A stretch of DNA of 64,000 nucleotides from the NCBI RefSeq assembly GCF_049747295.1, contig NZ_JBMHJM010000001.1:248001-312000 (forward strand), in the 5' to 3' direction. Under the pieces are notes generated by a model, which saw only the letters and a list, made by a program, of their open reading frames with translations, ran no database searches and was not told where the DNA came from. Made by a program: the position numbers and the translations under genes. This DNA is from Afipia sp049747295 (GTDB lineage Bacteria; Pseudomonadota; Alphaproteobacteria; Rhizobiales; Xanthobacteraceae). Shown here in pieces: positions 7,709-17,212 of this stretch; the first letter of the stretch is position 1, and each line of letters opens with the position of its first letter.

Positions 7709-10135
7709 ATGGCGCGCTCGCACGCAGCGACGACGTGTGTCCAATCCGATTCCATCAAGGGAATGGCGCAATCGATTGCGAAACCGGCCTATCACCGGTG
7801 GCAGATCGCGGAGCCCGCGCTTCGACGCGCCGTTCCGATTCTCATCATCGCCTTTCTGATCACCATCTGCATTGGGGCTTACGTCCAAGTGATGGACCAA
7901 CGCAGACAGCAACAGGTCGCAACGAGGCACGAACTGTTAGCACTGGCCGACCTGCTCGCCGACCGCCTCGACCACATGGTCTTCACACGGCAGGAGCGTG
8001 CTGCACCGGCCGACCGACTTCAGAGTGAGCTGCCGGACCTGCTGCCGCAATGGGGCCTCGTTGCTGGCCGCCATTTCATTATTACCAGTGCGGACCAGCG
8101 CACCGTGGCCCGCATGTCCAAAGAAGGCTTTGGCGACAGCGATCGGATCCGCGATATTCTCAAGGCGACGCAATTGCTGACGTTGCAGGGCACTCATTCG
8201 GAGGTCGTGGACGTTAATCTTCCTCATAGCGCGGCTGCTTTGGCGACACAGCGCGCCATCAAGTCCCTTCCCGGCTTCATCACGGTCATCCAGGAACCGG
8301 TCGAATCGCTGTGGCGCTCTGACGCCGCGCTTCAGATCACCCTGTCGGCAACCACCGGCTTCGTGGTGCTCATTCTCGGCTTTGCGTTCCACTGGCAATC
8401 GACGCGAGCTCGCGAAGGCGACCTGATTAACGATGCCGTCCGCGCACGAATCGACACAGCTCTCAACCGCGGCCGCTGCGGTCTGTGGGATTGGGACCTG
8501 TCACGCGGACGCATCTTCTGGTCGCAATCCATGTTCACGTTGCTGGGACTTGAAAGCCGCAGCGACCTCCTGACGTTCGGTGAAGTCAATGCGCTGGTCA
8601 AATCCGACGACATCGACCTGTTCGAGACCGCGAACCAGCTCGTGTCCGGCCAAATCGACCACATCGACCAGAGCTTCCGGATGCGTCATGCCAATGGCCA
8701 CTGGATCTGGCTTCGGGTTCGCTGTGAGCTCAGCCAGGGCCAGGGCGACAGCGACTGCCACCTGATCGGTATCGCCGTCGACATTACCGAACAGAAGAAC
8801 CTTGCGGAGAAGACCGTCGAGGCAGACTTGCGGCTGCGCGATGCCATCGAGACGGTCCCCGAGGCATTCGTCCTGTGGGACGCCGAAGATCGCCTGCTGC
8901 TCTGCAATTCGCATTTCAAGCGGCTACACAAGCTCCCGGATACCGCAGTGAAACAGGGCACGCCGTTTGAAACGGTCGCCCAGGCCGGCACCATGCCCTC
9001 AATGCGCTCGCGGATACCGAGTTCGGTTGAGCCCGGCGCGCGGACATTCGAGGCGCAACTCGAAGACGGCACCTGGCTGCATATTAGCGAGCGCCGCACC
9101 AAGGACGGCGGCTACGTTTCGGTCGGTACCGACATTACGCAGATCAAGCTTCATGAGCAGAAGCTGATCGACAACGATCTTCGCCTCACCGCCAACGTGA
9201 TCGATCTCAAGCGCTCGCAGGCCGAGCTTGAACGACAGGCGCAGGAACTGGCCGATCTGGCACAGAAATATTCGGAAGAAAAAAATCGCGCCGAGGAAGC
9301 CAACCAGACCAAGTCGAAATTCCTGGCCAATATGAGCCATGAATTGCGCACCCCTCTCAACGCCATCATCGGCTTCTCGGAAGTGATGGGCAGCGGCATG
9401 TTCGGTGAGTTGGGCTCCGAAAAGTATCAGGAATATTGTCACGATATCCTGACCAGCGGAAACTACCTGCTTGAGGTCATTAACGACATCCTCGATATGT
9501 CGAAGATCGAGGCCGGCCGCATGAAGCTCGACTATGAGCACGTCGACCTCGCACAAACTCTCACAGAGTCATTGCGCGTGGTGTCAGGGCGCGCCGAGGT
9601 CAAGAAGCTTACGGTAACCGCGGATATTGAAGGCGCGCTTCCAATCGTCGCCGATCGTCGCGCAATGAAGCAGATTGCAGTGAATTTGCTGTCCAATGCC
9701 GTCAAGTTCACCCCGGACAACGGTCACGTGACGGTTCGCGGGCGTATCTGCGGAACGTGCGTCATCCTGACGATTGCCGATTCCGGCATCGGCATCGCTC
9801 CGCAATCCCTGACAAAGCTTGGACGCCCTTTCGAACAGGTCGAAAGCCAGCTGACCAAAAGTTACCATGGGTCCGGATTGGGCCTGGCAATCGCAAAATC
9901 GCTCGCCAGCCTGCACGGCGGCTCAATGAAGCTTCGTTCAAAACTCGGCAAGGGAACGATCGTGTGCGTCAAGCTGCCGTTGGGTGCCGTAAAGCACGAA
10001 CCGCAGCTGATTCAACTTGCGTCCGTCAGCCCGCCGCTTCAACCAGCTTCAAGAAAACCTCGCGCACGGAAGTCTGGGTCTCTCGCACATGCGCCTCGAG
10101 CGCGGAAAAGTCCGGTGCATCACCAGCCCGCGTAA
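7709..10135 (+). CDS. Membrane PAS-domain sensor histidine kinase (PleC/PdhS-type core)
   Basis: 808 residues. TM helix about 45-62 (VPILIIAFLITICIGAYVQV), periplasmic sensor of about 150 residues, second TM about 208-228 (TTGFVVLILGFAFHW), then two PAS domains (about 255-370 and 380-480), a coiled coil and the kinase core. The phospho-acceptor is His544 in MSHELRTPLNAIIGFSEV, and the DHp continues with NDILDMSKIEAGR, the signature of the alphaproteobacterial PleC/DivJ/PdhS group that acts on DivK/PleD. The ATPase part has NLLSNAVKFTP, DSGIGIAP and GSGLGLAIAKS. ATG 7709 or ATG 7763 could be the start. The last 110 bp overlap the 3' end of glnE on the other strand. No cognate regulator adjoins it. 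Role in the cell cycle is inferred from the core only. Confidence 0.88.
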   Translation: MARSHAATTCVQSDSIKGMAQSIAKPAYHRWQIAEPALRRAVPILIIAFLITICIGAYVQVMDQRRQQQVATRHELLALADLLADRLDHMVFTRQERAAPADRLQSELPDLLPQWGLVAGRHFIITSADQRTVARMSKEGFGDSDRIRDILKATQLLTLQGTHSEVVDVNLPHSAAALATQRAIKSLPGFITVIQEPVESLWRSDAALQITLSATTGFVVLILGFAFHWQSTRAREGDLINDAVRARIDTALNRGRCGLWDWDLSRGRIFWSQSMFTLLGLESRSDLLTFGEVNALVKSDDIDLFETANQLVSGQIDHIDQSFRMRHANGHWIWLRVRCELSQGQGDSDCHLIGIAVDITEQKNLAEKTVEADLRLRDAIETVPEAFVLWDAEDRLLLCNSHFKRLHKLPDTAVKQGTPFETVAQAGTMPSMRSRIPSSVEPGARTFEAQLEDGTWLHISERRTKDGGYVSVGTDITQIKLHEQKLIDNDLRLTANVIDLKRSQAELERQAQELADLAQKYSEEKNRAEEANQTKSKFLANMSHELRTPLNAIIGFSEVMGSGMFGELGSEKYQEYCHDILTSGNYLLEVINDILDMSKIEAGRMKLDYEHVDLAQTLTESLRVVSGRAEVKKLTVTADIEGALPIVADRRAMKQIAVNLLSNAVKFTPDNGHVTVRGRICGTCVILTIADSGIGIAPQSLTKLGRPFEQVESQLTKSYHGSGLGLAIAKSLASLHGGSMKLRSKLGKGTIVCVKLPLGAVKHEPQLIQLASVSPPLQPASRKPRARKSGSLAHAPRARKSPVHHQPA

Positions 10136-12989
10136 GCACGCGCAACAAGTCTTCCCCCGCCGTCTCCGGATTGAATTTCGCGCTCACACAGAGCCGAAGA
10201 ATCTGTGTCAGATCGTGATAGAGCCGCGCTGCCCTGCGCAGCGTATCGGCATCGGACTGCGACAGAATGCCGAGAGTCGCAGCGTTAGCGAGAACCTGCA
10301 CAGTGCTGACGTTGAGGATGTCGGGCTTATCGGCCGCATGTATCAACTGAAGATACTGCGCGATGAACTCGATATCGATCATGCCGCCGGCAGCATATTT
10401 CAAGTCCCAGATGTCGTTCTCGCCTTTTTCCTCGGCAATGGCGCGGCGCATCTCGAGCACGTCGTTGGCAATGATGCGGGTCTCGCGGCGGCGCGTTAAC
10501 ACCTCGCGGATCACCGCTTCTATCTTCGCCTTGAATTCAGGCGAAGAAGAAATCACGCGCGCGCGGGTCAGCGCCATATGCTCCCAGGTCCACGCTTCGT
10601 GCTGCTGATATTCGGCGAATGCATCGATGCGCGAAGCCAGCGGCCCGGCGCGCCCGGATGGCCGCAGCCGCATGTCGATCTCATACAGCACGCCGTAGTT
10701 CGTGCGCGTCGTGAACGCGCTGATCAAACGCTGAGTCAGCCGCGCAAAATACTGCGAGCCGTGCAGCGGCTTGGCACCGTTCGAATCCGGATTTTCATGA
10801 TCGAAATCATAGATCAGGATCAGATCCAGATCGGAGGACGCCGTCATCTCGCGGCTGCCGAGCTTACCCATCGCAACGATGGCGGTTTCCTGCTCGGGAA
10901 TTCGACCATGCTGCTCAGCGAACTGATCCATGACGAGGCCATGGACGGTGTGGGCAATTCCCTCGGCAACATCGGCGAAGGCAATGCCAGCTTCCCGCGC
11001 GGATACGGTGCCGGAAAGAATGCGCGTGCCGATCAGGAACAGGCTCTCCTGTCCGAACAGCCGCAAGCGGTCGAGAAATTCTTCGTAGGAGTTCGCGTCG
11101 GCCAATGTCGCAGCAAGGCGCGCCGAGAGTTCATTTTGATCGGGCATCGCTCCGAAGAAGCGCGGATCAATGAGCCCGTCCATGATTTGCGGCTGCCTCG
11201 CCAGCATGTCACTTAAACGCGGCGCAGCGCCAAGCACGAGCGCGACCAGCGCCACCAACTCCTTGTTCTGGCTCAGCAGCGAGATCAATCGTCCGCCGCG
11301 CTGCAGGGCTTGCAGGAAACGGTCGAACGCCAGCACCGCGTCGTCCGGCTCCTCGGCCCGCGACAGTCCGCGGATGAGTTCAGGGACGAACTCCTGAAAG
11401 GCTTGCCGGGTCGCGTCGACTTTGAACACGCGATATTCCCCGGCCACCCAACGCTGAACCGTCTCGGCCGCTAATCTGGGTTTCTTGAAGCCCAGATTGA
11501 GAAGATGGTCGATGAGCCGTTGGTCTTCGGGGCCTGCACCGTAGTTGATATCCGGCGCCGTTTCAGCGCTGGGATCCCCTTCAAACAACCTGCCATAGTG
11601 ACTCTGCACGCAATTGAGGTGAGCCAGCAGATCTTTCGCAAAATCGTCGCGGCTGTTGTACCCGAAGAACCGGGCAAACCGCTCCACGGCCTCCGCATCG
11701 GCGGGCAGCGAATGCGTTTGTTCGTCAGCCAGCATCTGCAGGCGGTGCTCGACGCGGCGCAGGAAGGTATAGGCTGACGTCAGCTCATCGCGCGCCTCGC
11801 CCGTAATCCAGTTGCCTGCAGCGAGAACGTCCAAAGTGACCAGCGTCGGGCGCGTGCGTAGTTCGGGATGCCGTCCACCGGCGATCAGCTGTTGCGTTTG
11901 CGCGAAAAACTCGATCTCGCGAATGCCGCCGCGGCCCACTTTGACGTTGTGGTCTTCGACGGAAATTTCGCTCTGACCTCGATACGTCTGCATCTGACGC
12001 TTCATGTCGTGAATGTCTGTCAGTGCCGCGAAGTCGAGATGCTTGCGCCAGACGAAGGGCGCAATCTCCGTCAGCAAGTCGTTGCCCGCCTTGAGGTCAC
12101 CCGCACAAGGCAATGCCTTGATCATGGCGGCGCGTTCCCAGGTCCGGCCTTCTCGCTCGTAGTAATGCAACGCTGCCGCCGTCGACACTGCGACCGGCGT
12201 GGATGCGGGATCCGGCCGCAGCCGCAGGTCGACGCGGAAGACATACCCATCGCCGGTGCGCTGCTGCAGCAGTCGCGGCAGGCCCTGCGCAACCTTGACA
12301 AAGAATGGCGTTGGATCGAGGCCTTCGGCCAGCACCGCCGTTTCGAGATCGTAAAACACGATCAGGTCGATATCGCTGGAGTAGTTCAGCTCTCCGGCCC
12401 CCATCTTGCCCATGGCAAGCACGATAAGGCCCGTTCCCTCTTCAGGATGGTCCGGGGTCGGCGGCAACAGGCGGCCGCGCGCGGCCTCCTGCATCAGCAG
12501 GAAGCGAATGGCGCACTGAACCGATGTGATGGCAATGTCCGTGAGCGCCTTGGTCACATGCATCACCGGCCACACCCCGCCGATGTCGCACAAGGCGATC
12601 ATCAGTGCGGCCTCGGACTTCATCCGGCGCAGAGAGGACATGACGTCGGCTTCAGCCGACGCCGCAGCGACCTCCGCAACCGCATTGCCGATCAGAGCAG
12701 CGACATGACTGTCGGGATCGCACTGGAGCAGCCGCAGCGTCCGTGCGGCATCGAATCTGACCAGGTCGAACAGATAAGGTGACGCCTCGGCAATTCCCGC
12801 GAGGATCGACTTCGCATGAGGAAAGCGACCGACAATCTCTTCGAGCGCACGCGCATGCTCAGGCGCGATGTCGCCAAACCAATCCGCAAGACGCCGTTCG
12901 GCTTCTGCAGGGTCAGACAATTGGGGCCCGGTGACAAAACGCGCGGCCAAATACGGCCGATCCGCGTCGCCCGTCGCGGTCAATATCAT
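10026..12989 (-). CDS. glnE: Bifunctional glutamine synthetase adenylyltransferase/adenylyl-removing enzyme
   Basis: 987 residues, typical for GlnE, which adenylylates glutamine synthetase and removes AMP from it in answer to PII and glutamine. Two nucleotidyltransferase domains are visible: an N-terminal one with GKMGAGELNYSSDIDLIVFY (around residue 195) and a C-terminal one with GKLGSREMTASSDLDLILIY (around residue 715), each holding the paired catalytic aspartates. Helical linker and regulatory regions surround them. ATG 12989 overlaps the stop codon of the upstream kinase gene by four bases (ATGA), so the two are translationally coupled. The degP-regulator-kinase-glnE order is conserved in Rhizobiales as far as I know. 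Confidence 0.97.
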   Translation of the reverse strand: MILTATGDADRPYLAARFVTGPQLSDPAEAERRLADWFGDIAPEHARALEEIVGRFPHAKSILAGIAEASPYLFDLVRFDAARTLRLLQCDPDSHVAALIGNAVAEVAAASAEADVMSSLRRMKSEAALMIALCDIGGVWPVMHVTKALTDIAITSVQCAIRFLLMQEAARGRLLPPTPDHPEEGTGLIVLAMGKMGAGELNYSSDIDLIVFYDLETAVLAEGLDPTPFFVKVAQGLPRLLQQRTGDGYVFRVDLRLRPDPASTPVAVSTAAALHYYEREGRTWERAAMIKALPCAGDLKAGNDLLTEIAPFVWRKHLDFAALTDIHDMKRQMQTYRGQSEISVEDHNVKVGRGGIREIEFFAQTQQLIAGGRHPELRTRPTLVTLDVLAAGNWITGEARDELTSAYTFLRRVEHRLQMLADEQTHSLPADAEAVERFARFFGYNSRDDFAKDLLAHLNCVQSHYGRLFEGDPSAETAPDINYGAGPEDQRLIDHLLNLGFKKPRLAAETVQRWVAGEYRVFKVDATRQAFQEFVPELIRGLSRAEEPDDAVLAFDRFLQALQRGGRLISLLSQNKELVALVALVLGAAPRLSDMLARQPQIMDGLIDPRFFGAMPDQNELSARLAATLADANSYEEFLDRLRLFGQESLFLIGTRILSGTVSAREAGIAFADVAEGIAHTVHGLVMDQFAEQHGRIPEQETAIVAMGKLGSREMTASSDLDLILIYDFDHENPDSNGAKPLHGSQYFARLTQRLISAFTTRTNYGVLYEIDMRLRPSGRAGPLASRIDAFAEYQQHEAWTWEHMALTRARVISSSPEFKAKIEAVIREVLTRRRETRIIANDVLEMRRAIAEEKGENDIWDLKYAAGGMIDIEFIAQYLQLIHAADKPDILNVSTVQVLANAATLGILSQSDADTLRRAARLYHDLTQILRLCVSAKFNPETAGEDLLRVLTRAGDAPDFSALEAHVRETQTSVREVFLKLVEAAG

Positions 12990-14446
12990 ACGCTCTTTTG
13001 TTCCACGCCCCGGCTCGGGATCACAAGCGTCACGCGTAGCCCCGGCTGGCTATCCGCGAGTCGCAGGTCGCCACCATGCAACGTCGCGACGGCCGAGGCC
13101 AGACTTAACCCAAGTCCCGATCCTGGCTGTGTCCGGCTGGCTTCAAGCCGGACGAAGCGCTCGACCGCCCGCGCGCGATCAGCTTCAGGAATCCCCGGAC
13201 CATGATCTGTGACACTGAGATGAACGTTGTCACCCTCCCGCTGGGCTTCGATCAGGATATCAGGGGCTCTGTCAGCGGTATTCTTATCCGGCAAGTCGGA
13301 TTCTGCAGCAACTGCAACAGGCTGGCCATATTTGATGGCATTTTCCACGAGATTGGCGAGAGCCTGGCTGATCAACTCACGATTGCCGTGGATCGATGCC
13401 GCCTCGGTTTTCACCTCGAGCGAAAGCCCTTTGTCTTCCGCGAGCGGCTCGTAGAGTTCCTGGATGCCCTGCGCCACCTCGGCGGCATCAAAATCGATCA
13501 TGTTGTCGCGTGCCTGCCCGGATTCGGCGCGCGCAATCATCAGTAGCGCATTGAAGGTCCGGATCAGGCCATCGGACTCGTCGATCGTCCGTTCCAAAGC
13601 GGCGCGGTATTCAGTCTCATTGCCCGCCTTTGCCAACGCCTCCTCGGCACGATTCCGGAGCCGTGTCAGCGGCGTCTTGAGGTCATGGGCAATGTTGTCG
13701 GAAACCTCCTTGAGCCCGACCATCAGCGCCTCGATGCGCTCCAGCATGGCGTTGAGATTTTCGGCCAGACGATCCAGTTCGTCACCGCTCCGCCCGACAG
13801 GCAAGCGCTCGCTCAGATCGCCCGCCATAATGCGCTGGGTCGTGCCGGTCATGGCATCGATCCTGTGCAGCACGCGGCGCGCAACGAATACGCCGCCGCA
13901 GAGCCCAAGGACCACGACGATCAGCAACGACCATTGCGCCGCCTTCGCGACAATACCGAACAGCCTGCGCCGCTCTTCCAGATCTCGGCCAATCAGCAGA
14001 CGAAATCCACCTGGCAGTTGCTCGACCCGGACCAGCGCATAGTGGCTCTTGGTGTCGGTTTCATCGAGCCGCGTATAGAAGGTTTCGGCCCAGCCCGGGT
14101 GATCCATGATTCCGGGTGCAAGTGAAGCAATGTTGCCGGCAACCCCCTGCCCTTGTGATGTTGTGATCAGATAAAGATTGGCGCCGGGGCGCAGCGCACG
14201 CGCCTCGATCGCCGACACGAGGCCTCGAAGCCCTGCGCGCGAATATTGATCAGTAAGTTCACTGAGTTCGGAGTTGACCGTCTCAGTAATCTGTTCGGTG
14301 ATCATGCGGCGCGTGTTCCAGGCGAAATAGCCCAACAGCGACGCCGCGAATAATGCAAAAAGAAGCAAATAAACCAGCGTCAATCGAAACGCTGTCGTAC
14401 GAATGAGTTTACCGAATGCCGTCACGTACCATGTATCCCGCACCAC
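12986..14446 (-). CDS. HAMP-domain sensor histidine kinase (partner of the regulator at 14409)
   Basis: 486 residues. TM1 about 20-42 (RLTLVYLLLFALFAASLLGY), a periplasmic loop of about 130 residues, TM2 about 173-195 (SLLIVVVLGLCGGVFVA), a HAMP linker, DHp with IAHDLKTPLTRLRN (His about 255) and an ATPase domain with LANLVENAIKYG, DHGPGIP and GSGLGLSLASA. The gene overlaps the response regulator by 38 bp and glnE by 4 bp, showing a tight operon. The start is not ATG: GTG 14446 or GTG 14425 both fit. The position behind degP suggests an envelope-stress sensor, but that is inference. Confidence 0.9.
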   Translation of the reverse strand: MVRDTWYVTAFGKLIRTTAFRLTLVYLLLFALFAASLLGYFAWNTRRMITEQITETVNSELSELTDQYSRAGLRGLVSAIEARALRPGANLYLITTSQGQGVAGNIASLAPGIMDHPGWAETFYTRLDETDTKSHYALVRVEQLPGGFRLLIGRDLEERRRLFGIVAKAAQWSLLIVVVLGLCGGVFVARRVLHRIDAMTGTTQRIMAGDLSERLPVGRSGDELDRLAENLNAMLERIEALMVGLKEVSDNIAHDLKTPLTRLRNRAEEALAKAGNETEYRAALERTIDESDGLIRTFNALLMIARAESGQARDNMIDFDAAEVAQGIQELYEPLAEDKGLSLEVKTEAASIHGNRELISQALANLVENAIKYGQPVAVAAESDLPDKNTADRAPDILIEAQREGDNVHLSVTDHGPGIPEADRARAVERFVRLEASRTQPGSGLGLSLASAVATLHGGDLRLADSQPGLRVTLVIPSRGVEQKSV

Positions 14447-15089
14447 GAATGGTGTGCAGCAGCGGGCGATCGTAGCCCTTGTCGATTTTCGAGCGCAACC
14501 GCGAGATATGCACGTCGATCACGTTGGTCTGCGGATCAAAATGATAGTCCCAAACATTCTCGAGCAGCATGGTGCGCGTGACCACCTGCCCGGCATGTTT
14601 CATCAAATACTCCAGCAGCCGGAATTCGCGCGGCTGCAGCGTGATCTCGGCCGTGCCGCGCACCACGCGATGCGACAGCCGGTCCAGTTCGAGATCGCCA
14701 ACGCGATAAGTGGTGTCCTCAGACGGCCCGCCCTTGCGGCGCGACAGCACTTCAACGCGCGCCAGCAGTTCGGCAAATGAATAAGGTTTCGGCAGGTAAT
14801 CGTCGCCGCCGGCACGAAGGCCTTTGATACGATCGTCGACCTGTCCGAGTGCCGACAGAATAAGCGCAGGCGTATGATTGCCCTTGCCGCGCAGCGTGCC
14901 GATGATCGAAAGCCCGTCGCGCTTCGGCAGCATCCGGTCGATCACCAAAACATCGTAATCGCCGGTCTCGGCCAGCGCGAGGCCTTCCTCGCCGTCGCCA
15001 GCAAGGTCGGCGATATGCCCCACCTCGCGAAACGCTTTTACGAGGTAGTCGGCCGACTCGCGGTCGTCTTCAACGATGAGCAGTCGCAT
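14409..15089 (-). CDS. OmpR-family response regulator
   Basis: 226 residues. Receiver domain 1-115 with the acidic pair in LLIVEDDRE, phospho-acceptor Asp in DVLVIDRMLPKRDGL and Lys in DDYLPKPYSFAELL. A winged-helix DNA-binding domain follows (about 130-226) with QPREFRLLEYLMKHAGQVV and the recognition region TNVIDVHISRLRSKI. ATG 15089 is chosen because the receiver begins directly there; the open frame reaches back to 15368 without domain support. It overlaps the downstream kinase gene and lies 325 bp behind degP, with two strong hairpins in between. Confidence 0.93.
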   Translation of the reverse strand: MRLLIVEDDRESADYLVKAFREVGHIADLAGDGEEGLALAETGDYDVLVIDRMLPKRDGLSIIGTLRGKGNHTPALILSALGQVDDRIKGLRAGGDDYLPKPYSFAELLARVEVLSRRKGGPSEDTTYRVGDLELDRLSHRVVRGTAEITLQPREFRLLEYLMKHAGQVVTRTMLLENVWDYHFDPQTNVIDVHISRLRSKIDKGYDRPLLHTIRGAGYMVRDGIR

Positions 15090-15303
15090 TTTTGATTCGG
15101 TCTGGGGCGAAAGAGCTGTGCTTGATGTCACCATGGCGCGATGCAAGTCCTCATGCAAGCCGCGGGGGCGGTCCGATGCTCCATAAAGGGAAAACGGGCG
15201 GCGAAGCTGGGGAGACTCCGCCGCCCGCCGCACGACCGACTGGAGTGCGATCGCGCGCTCTCTTTCGACGAAGGGGGGCGTATTCCGTCGAAAGTGGAAA
15301 CGA
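15090..15303. other. Intergenic leader between degP hairpins and the response regulator
   Basis: About 210 bp upstream of the regulator start without a convincing gene. It is very GC-rich with short G and C runs, and open frames here (for example the N-terminal extension of the regulator to 15368) have no domain support. Presumably holds the regulator promoter, but no clear -35/-10 pair was found. Confidence 0.4.
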
Positions 15304-15326
15304 GGGATGGGCTTTTGACCCATCCC
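15304..15326 (-). terminator. Hairpin in the degP-regulator intergenic region (weak terminator or processing site)
   Basis: Perfect 8-bp stem GGGATGGG/CCCATCCC with a 7-base loop, readable on the minus strand behind degP. No clear T-tract follows, so a classical rho-independent terminator is not proven. With the hairpin at 15381 it may reduce read-through or stabilise the degP mRNA end. Confidence 0.45.
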
Positions 15327-15380
15327 CGGGAAGGAGCCGTCGGCGGGGGCGAAAAGTGCCGGCGACAACTCCCCATCTCA

Positions 15381-15406
15381 TGCTCCGTGCCTGACGACAC
15401 GGAGCA
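15381..15406 (-). terminator. Hairpin directly behind degP
   Basis: Perfect 9-bp inverted repeat TGCTCCGTG/CACGGAGCA with an 8-base loop, nine bases after the degP stop codon. It lacks a following T-run on the minus strand. Best read as a transcript-end or mRNA-stabilising structure. Confidence 0.5.
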
Positions 15407-15414
15407 ATCGGTTA

Positions 15415-16989
15415 TCAGCCCTTGGACACCGGCAGCGCGACGAAGCGCGAGGAGTCACCCGAGCGAACACGAACCAGCACGCTGTTCTTGTTCTCGGCGC
15501 GTGCGGTGGTCACCGCCTCGCGGACCTCGCCCGGTGTGGCAACCAGCTTGCCGGCGACTTCAAGAATGACGTCGCCTTCCTTGAAGCCACGCTCGGCTGA
15601 CGGGCTGTTCGGGTCGACATCGGTCACAACAACACCATCCTTGCCAGCGCCGGCGACACTGTTTGCCGGAGCCAGGGTCAGACCAAGGTGCGGGACCGTT
15701 GTCCCGCGTCCCGAACGACCACTGTCGTTCTGGTCCGTATCGGCCTTCGCCGTCTTCGCGTTCGGCAGCTCACCCAGCGTCATGCTGAGCGTCTTGTCCT
15801 GCCCCTTGTGGAGCACGGCGAGCTTGATCGTGGTGCCGGGTGCCATGCCGCCGATGGTGCGAGCAAGCTCGCGTGCATCCTTGACCGGCTGATCATTGAC
15901 CCGCGTGATCACGTCACCGGATTCGATGCCAGCCTTCGCTGCCGGGCTACTGGCTTGCGGTTCGGCGACCAGTGCGCCTTCGGCCTTCTTCAGACCAAGG
16001 CTGTCGGCGATCTCGGGCGTCACCTGCTGGATCTGAACGCCGATCCAGCCGCGGCTGACCGAGCCCTTGTCCTGCAGCTGCTTGACGACGCTCTTCACCG
16101 TCGACGCCGGGATTGCGAAGGCAATGCCGACGCTGCCGCCGGACGGCGAGTAGATCGCAGTGTTCACACCCACGACGTCGCCCTCGGTATTGAAGGTCGG
16201 GCCACCCGAGTTGCCTTTGTTCACGGGCGCATCGATCTGGATAAAGTCATCGTACGGTCCGCTGCCGATGTCACGGCCGCGCGCCGAAACGATACCCGCC
16301 GTCACGGTGCCGCCGAGGCCGAACGGATTGCCGACCGCGAGCACCCAGTCACCAATACGAGGTTGGCCATCGGAAAGTTTCGCGAACGGGAAGTTGCTGA
16401 TGCCGTCGACCTTAATGAGAGCAAGGTCAGTCCGCGAGTCCGTGCCAATCACCTTTGCGGTGTGAACCTTGCCATCGTCGGTGGTGACTTCAACCTTCTC
16501 CGCGCCATCAACCACGTGGTTGTTGGTCACCGCGTAGCCGTCAGCCGAGATGAAGAAGCCCGACCCCTGACCGGTCACCATCTGGCCACGTCCACGGCCG
16601 CCACGGCCGCCCGGGAATCCATCCGGACCACCGAAGCGACGGAAGAAGCGCTCCATCGGAGATCCGGGAGGGAATGGCGAGTCTTCGACGGCATTGTCCG
16701 GCGTTTTCTCGTTGATCTTCACGCGGACCGAGATGACGGACGGCTTCACGCGTTCGACGATATCCGCAAAGCCAATCGGCTGCTGAACCTGGCGGACATC
16801 CTTGTTGACCTGCGCATGCGCCGTGGTGGTCAGCACGTCGATTTTGTTCAACGTCGGGCCAAAGCCATACGCGGCAACGCCAAGACCAGCGACCACCGAC
16901 GCCATCAGCGCGAACTTCCGCGCAGAAAACACCGAGCGACGTGGGGCGGAGTATGAAGGGAGGTTAGAAAGATCGGGGCGGTCGGACAT
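15415..16989 (-). CDS. degP: DegP/Do-family periplasmic serine endopeptidase
   Basis: 524 residues. An N-terminal hydrophobic segment (ALMASVVAGLGVAAYGFG) acts as signal peptide or anchor. The trypsin-like domain shows the triad: His in AVTNNHVVDGAEKV, Asp in TDSRTDLALIKV and Ser in NKGNSGGPTFNTEGDV. A Gly/Arg-rich stretch (FGGPDGFPGGRGGRGRG) lies in the LA-loop region. Two PDZ domains follow (about 300-385 and 425-515). The enzyme degrades or refolds damaged envelope proteins. ATG 16989 is preceded by GGAGAG at a good distance; the longer frame to 17028 is not needed. It follows the cytochrome c maturation genes as in rhizobial cycHJKL-degP operons. Confidence 0.95.
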   Translation of the reverse strand: MSDRPDLSNLPSYSAPRRSVFSARKFALMASVVAGLGVAAYGFGPTLNKIDVLTTTAHAQVNKDVRQVQQPIGFADIVERVKPSVISVRVKINEKTPDNAVEDSPFPPGSPMERFFRRFGGPDGFPGGRGGRGRGQMVTGQGSGFFISADGYAVTNNHVVDGAEKVEVTTDDGKVHTAKVIGTDSRTDLALIKVDGISNFPFAKLSDGQPRIGDWVLAVGNPFGLGGTVTAGIVSARGRDIGSGPYDDFIQIDAPVNKGNSGGPTFNTEGDVVGVNTAIYSPSGGSVGIAFAIPASTVKSVVKQLQDKGSVSRGWIGVQIQQVTPEIADSLGLKKAEGALVAEPQASSPAAKAGIESGDVITRVNDQPVKDARELARTIGGMAPGTTIKLAVLHKGQDKTLSMTLGELPNAKTAKADTDQNDSGRSGRGTTVPHLGLTLAPANSVAGAGKDGVVVTDVDPNSPSAERGFKEGDVILEVAGKLVATPGEVREAVTTARAENKNSVLVRVRSGDSSRFVALPVSKG

Positions 16990-17123
16990 AAATGCTCTCC
17001 AGGGCAAAACTCGTGGTGCGTTGTGCACCTCTCACCTGGAAGATGGACTTCGTGGCCTTACCGCGTACTGACGGGGGAATTAATGTTTTGTAATAAAAAT
17101 AGCGCCCCGGAAAGCCCGTCAAA

Positions 17124-17198
17124 CTCGTGTGGCGGTTCAGAATTCGCTTCATTTCCCGGCGCATCCCTTAAGCGAACCTCGAACCCGAACCGCACTAG
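17124..17198. repeat. Palindromic repeat copy R2 (first of a doublet)
   Basis: Left end CTCGTGTGGCGGTTCAGAAT, right end the inverse form ending GAACCGCACTAG. Same length and layout as R1 (75 bp) but more diverged. It lies upstream of degP and immediately before R3, so the degP promoter must be within 16990-17123 or inside the repeat. Confidence 0.7.
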
Positions 17199-17212
17199 AA
17201 TCATAGGCTTAT

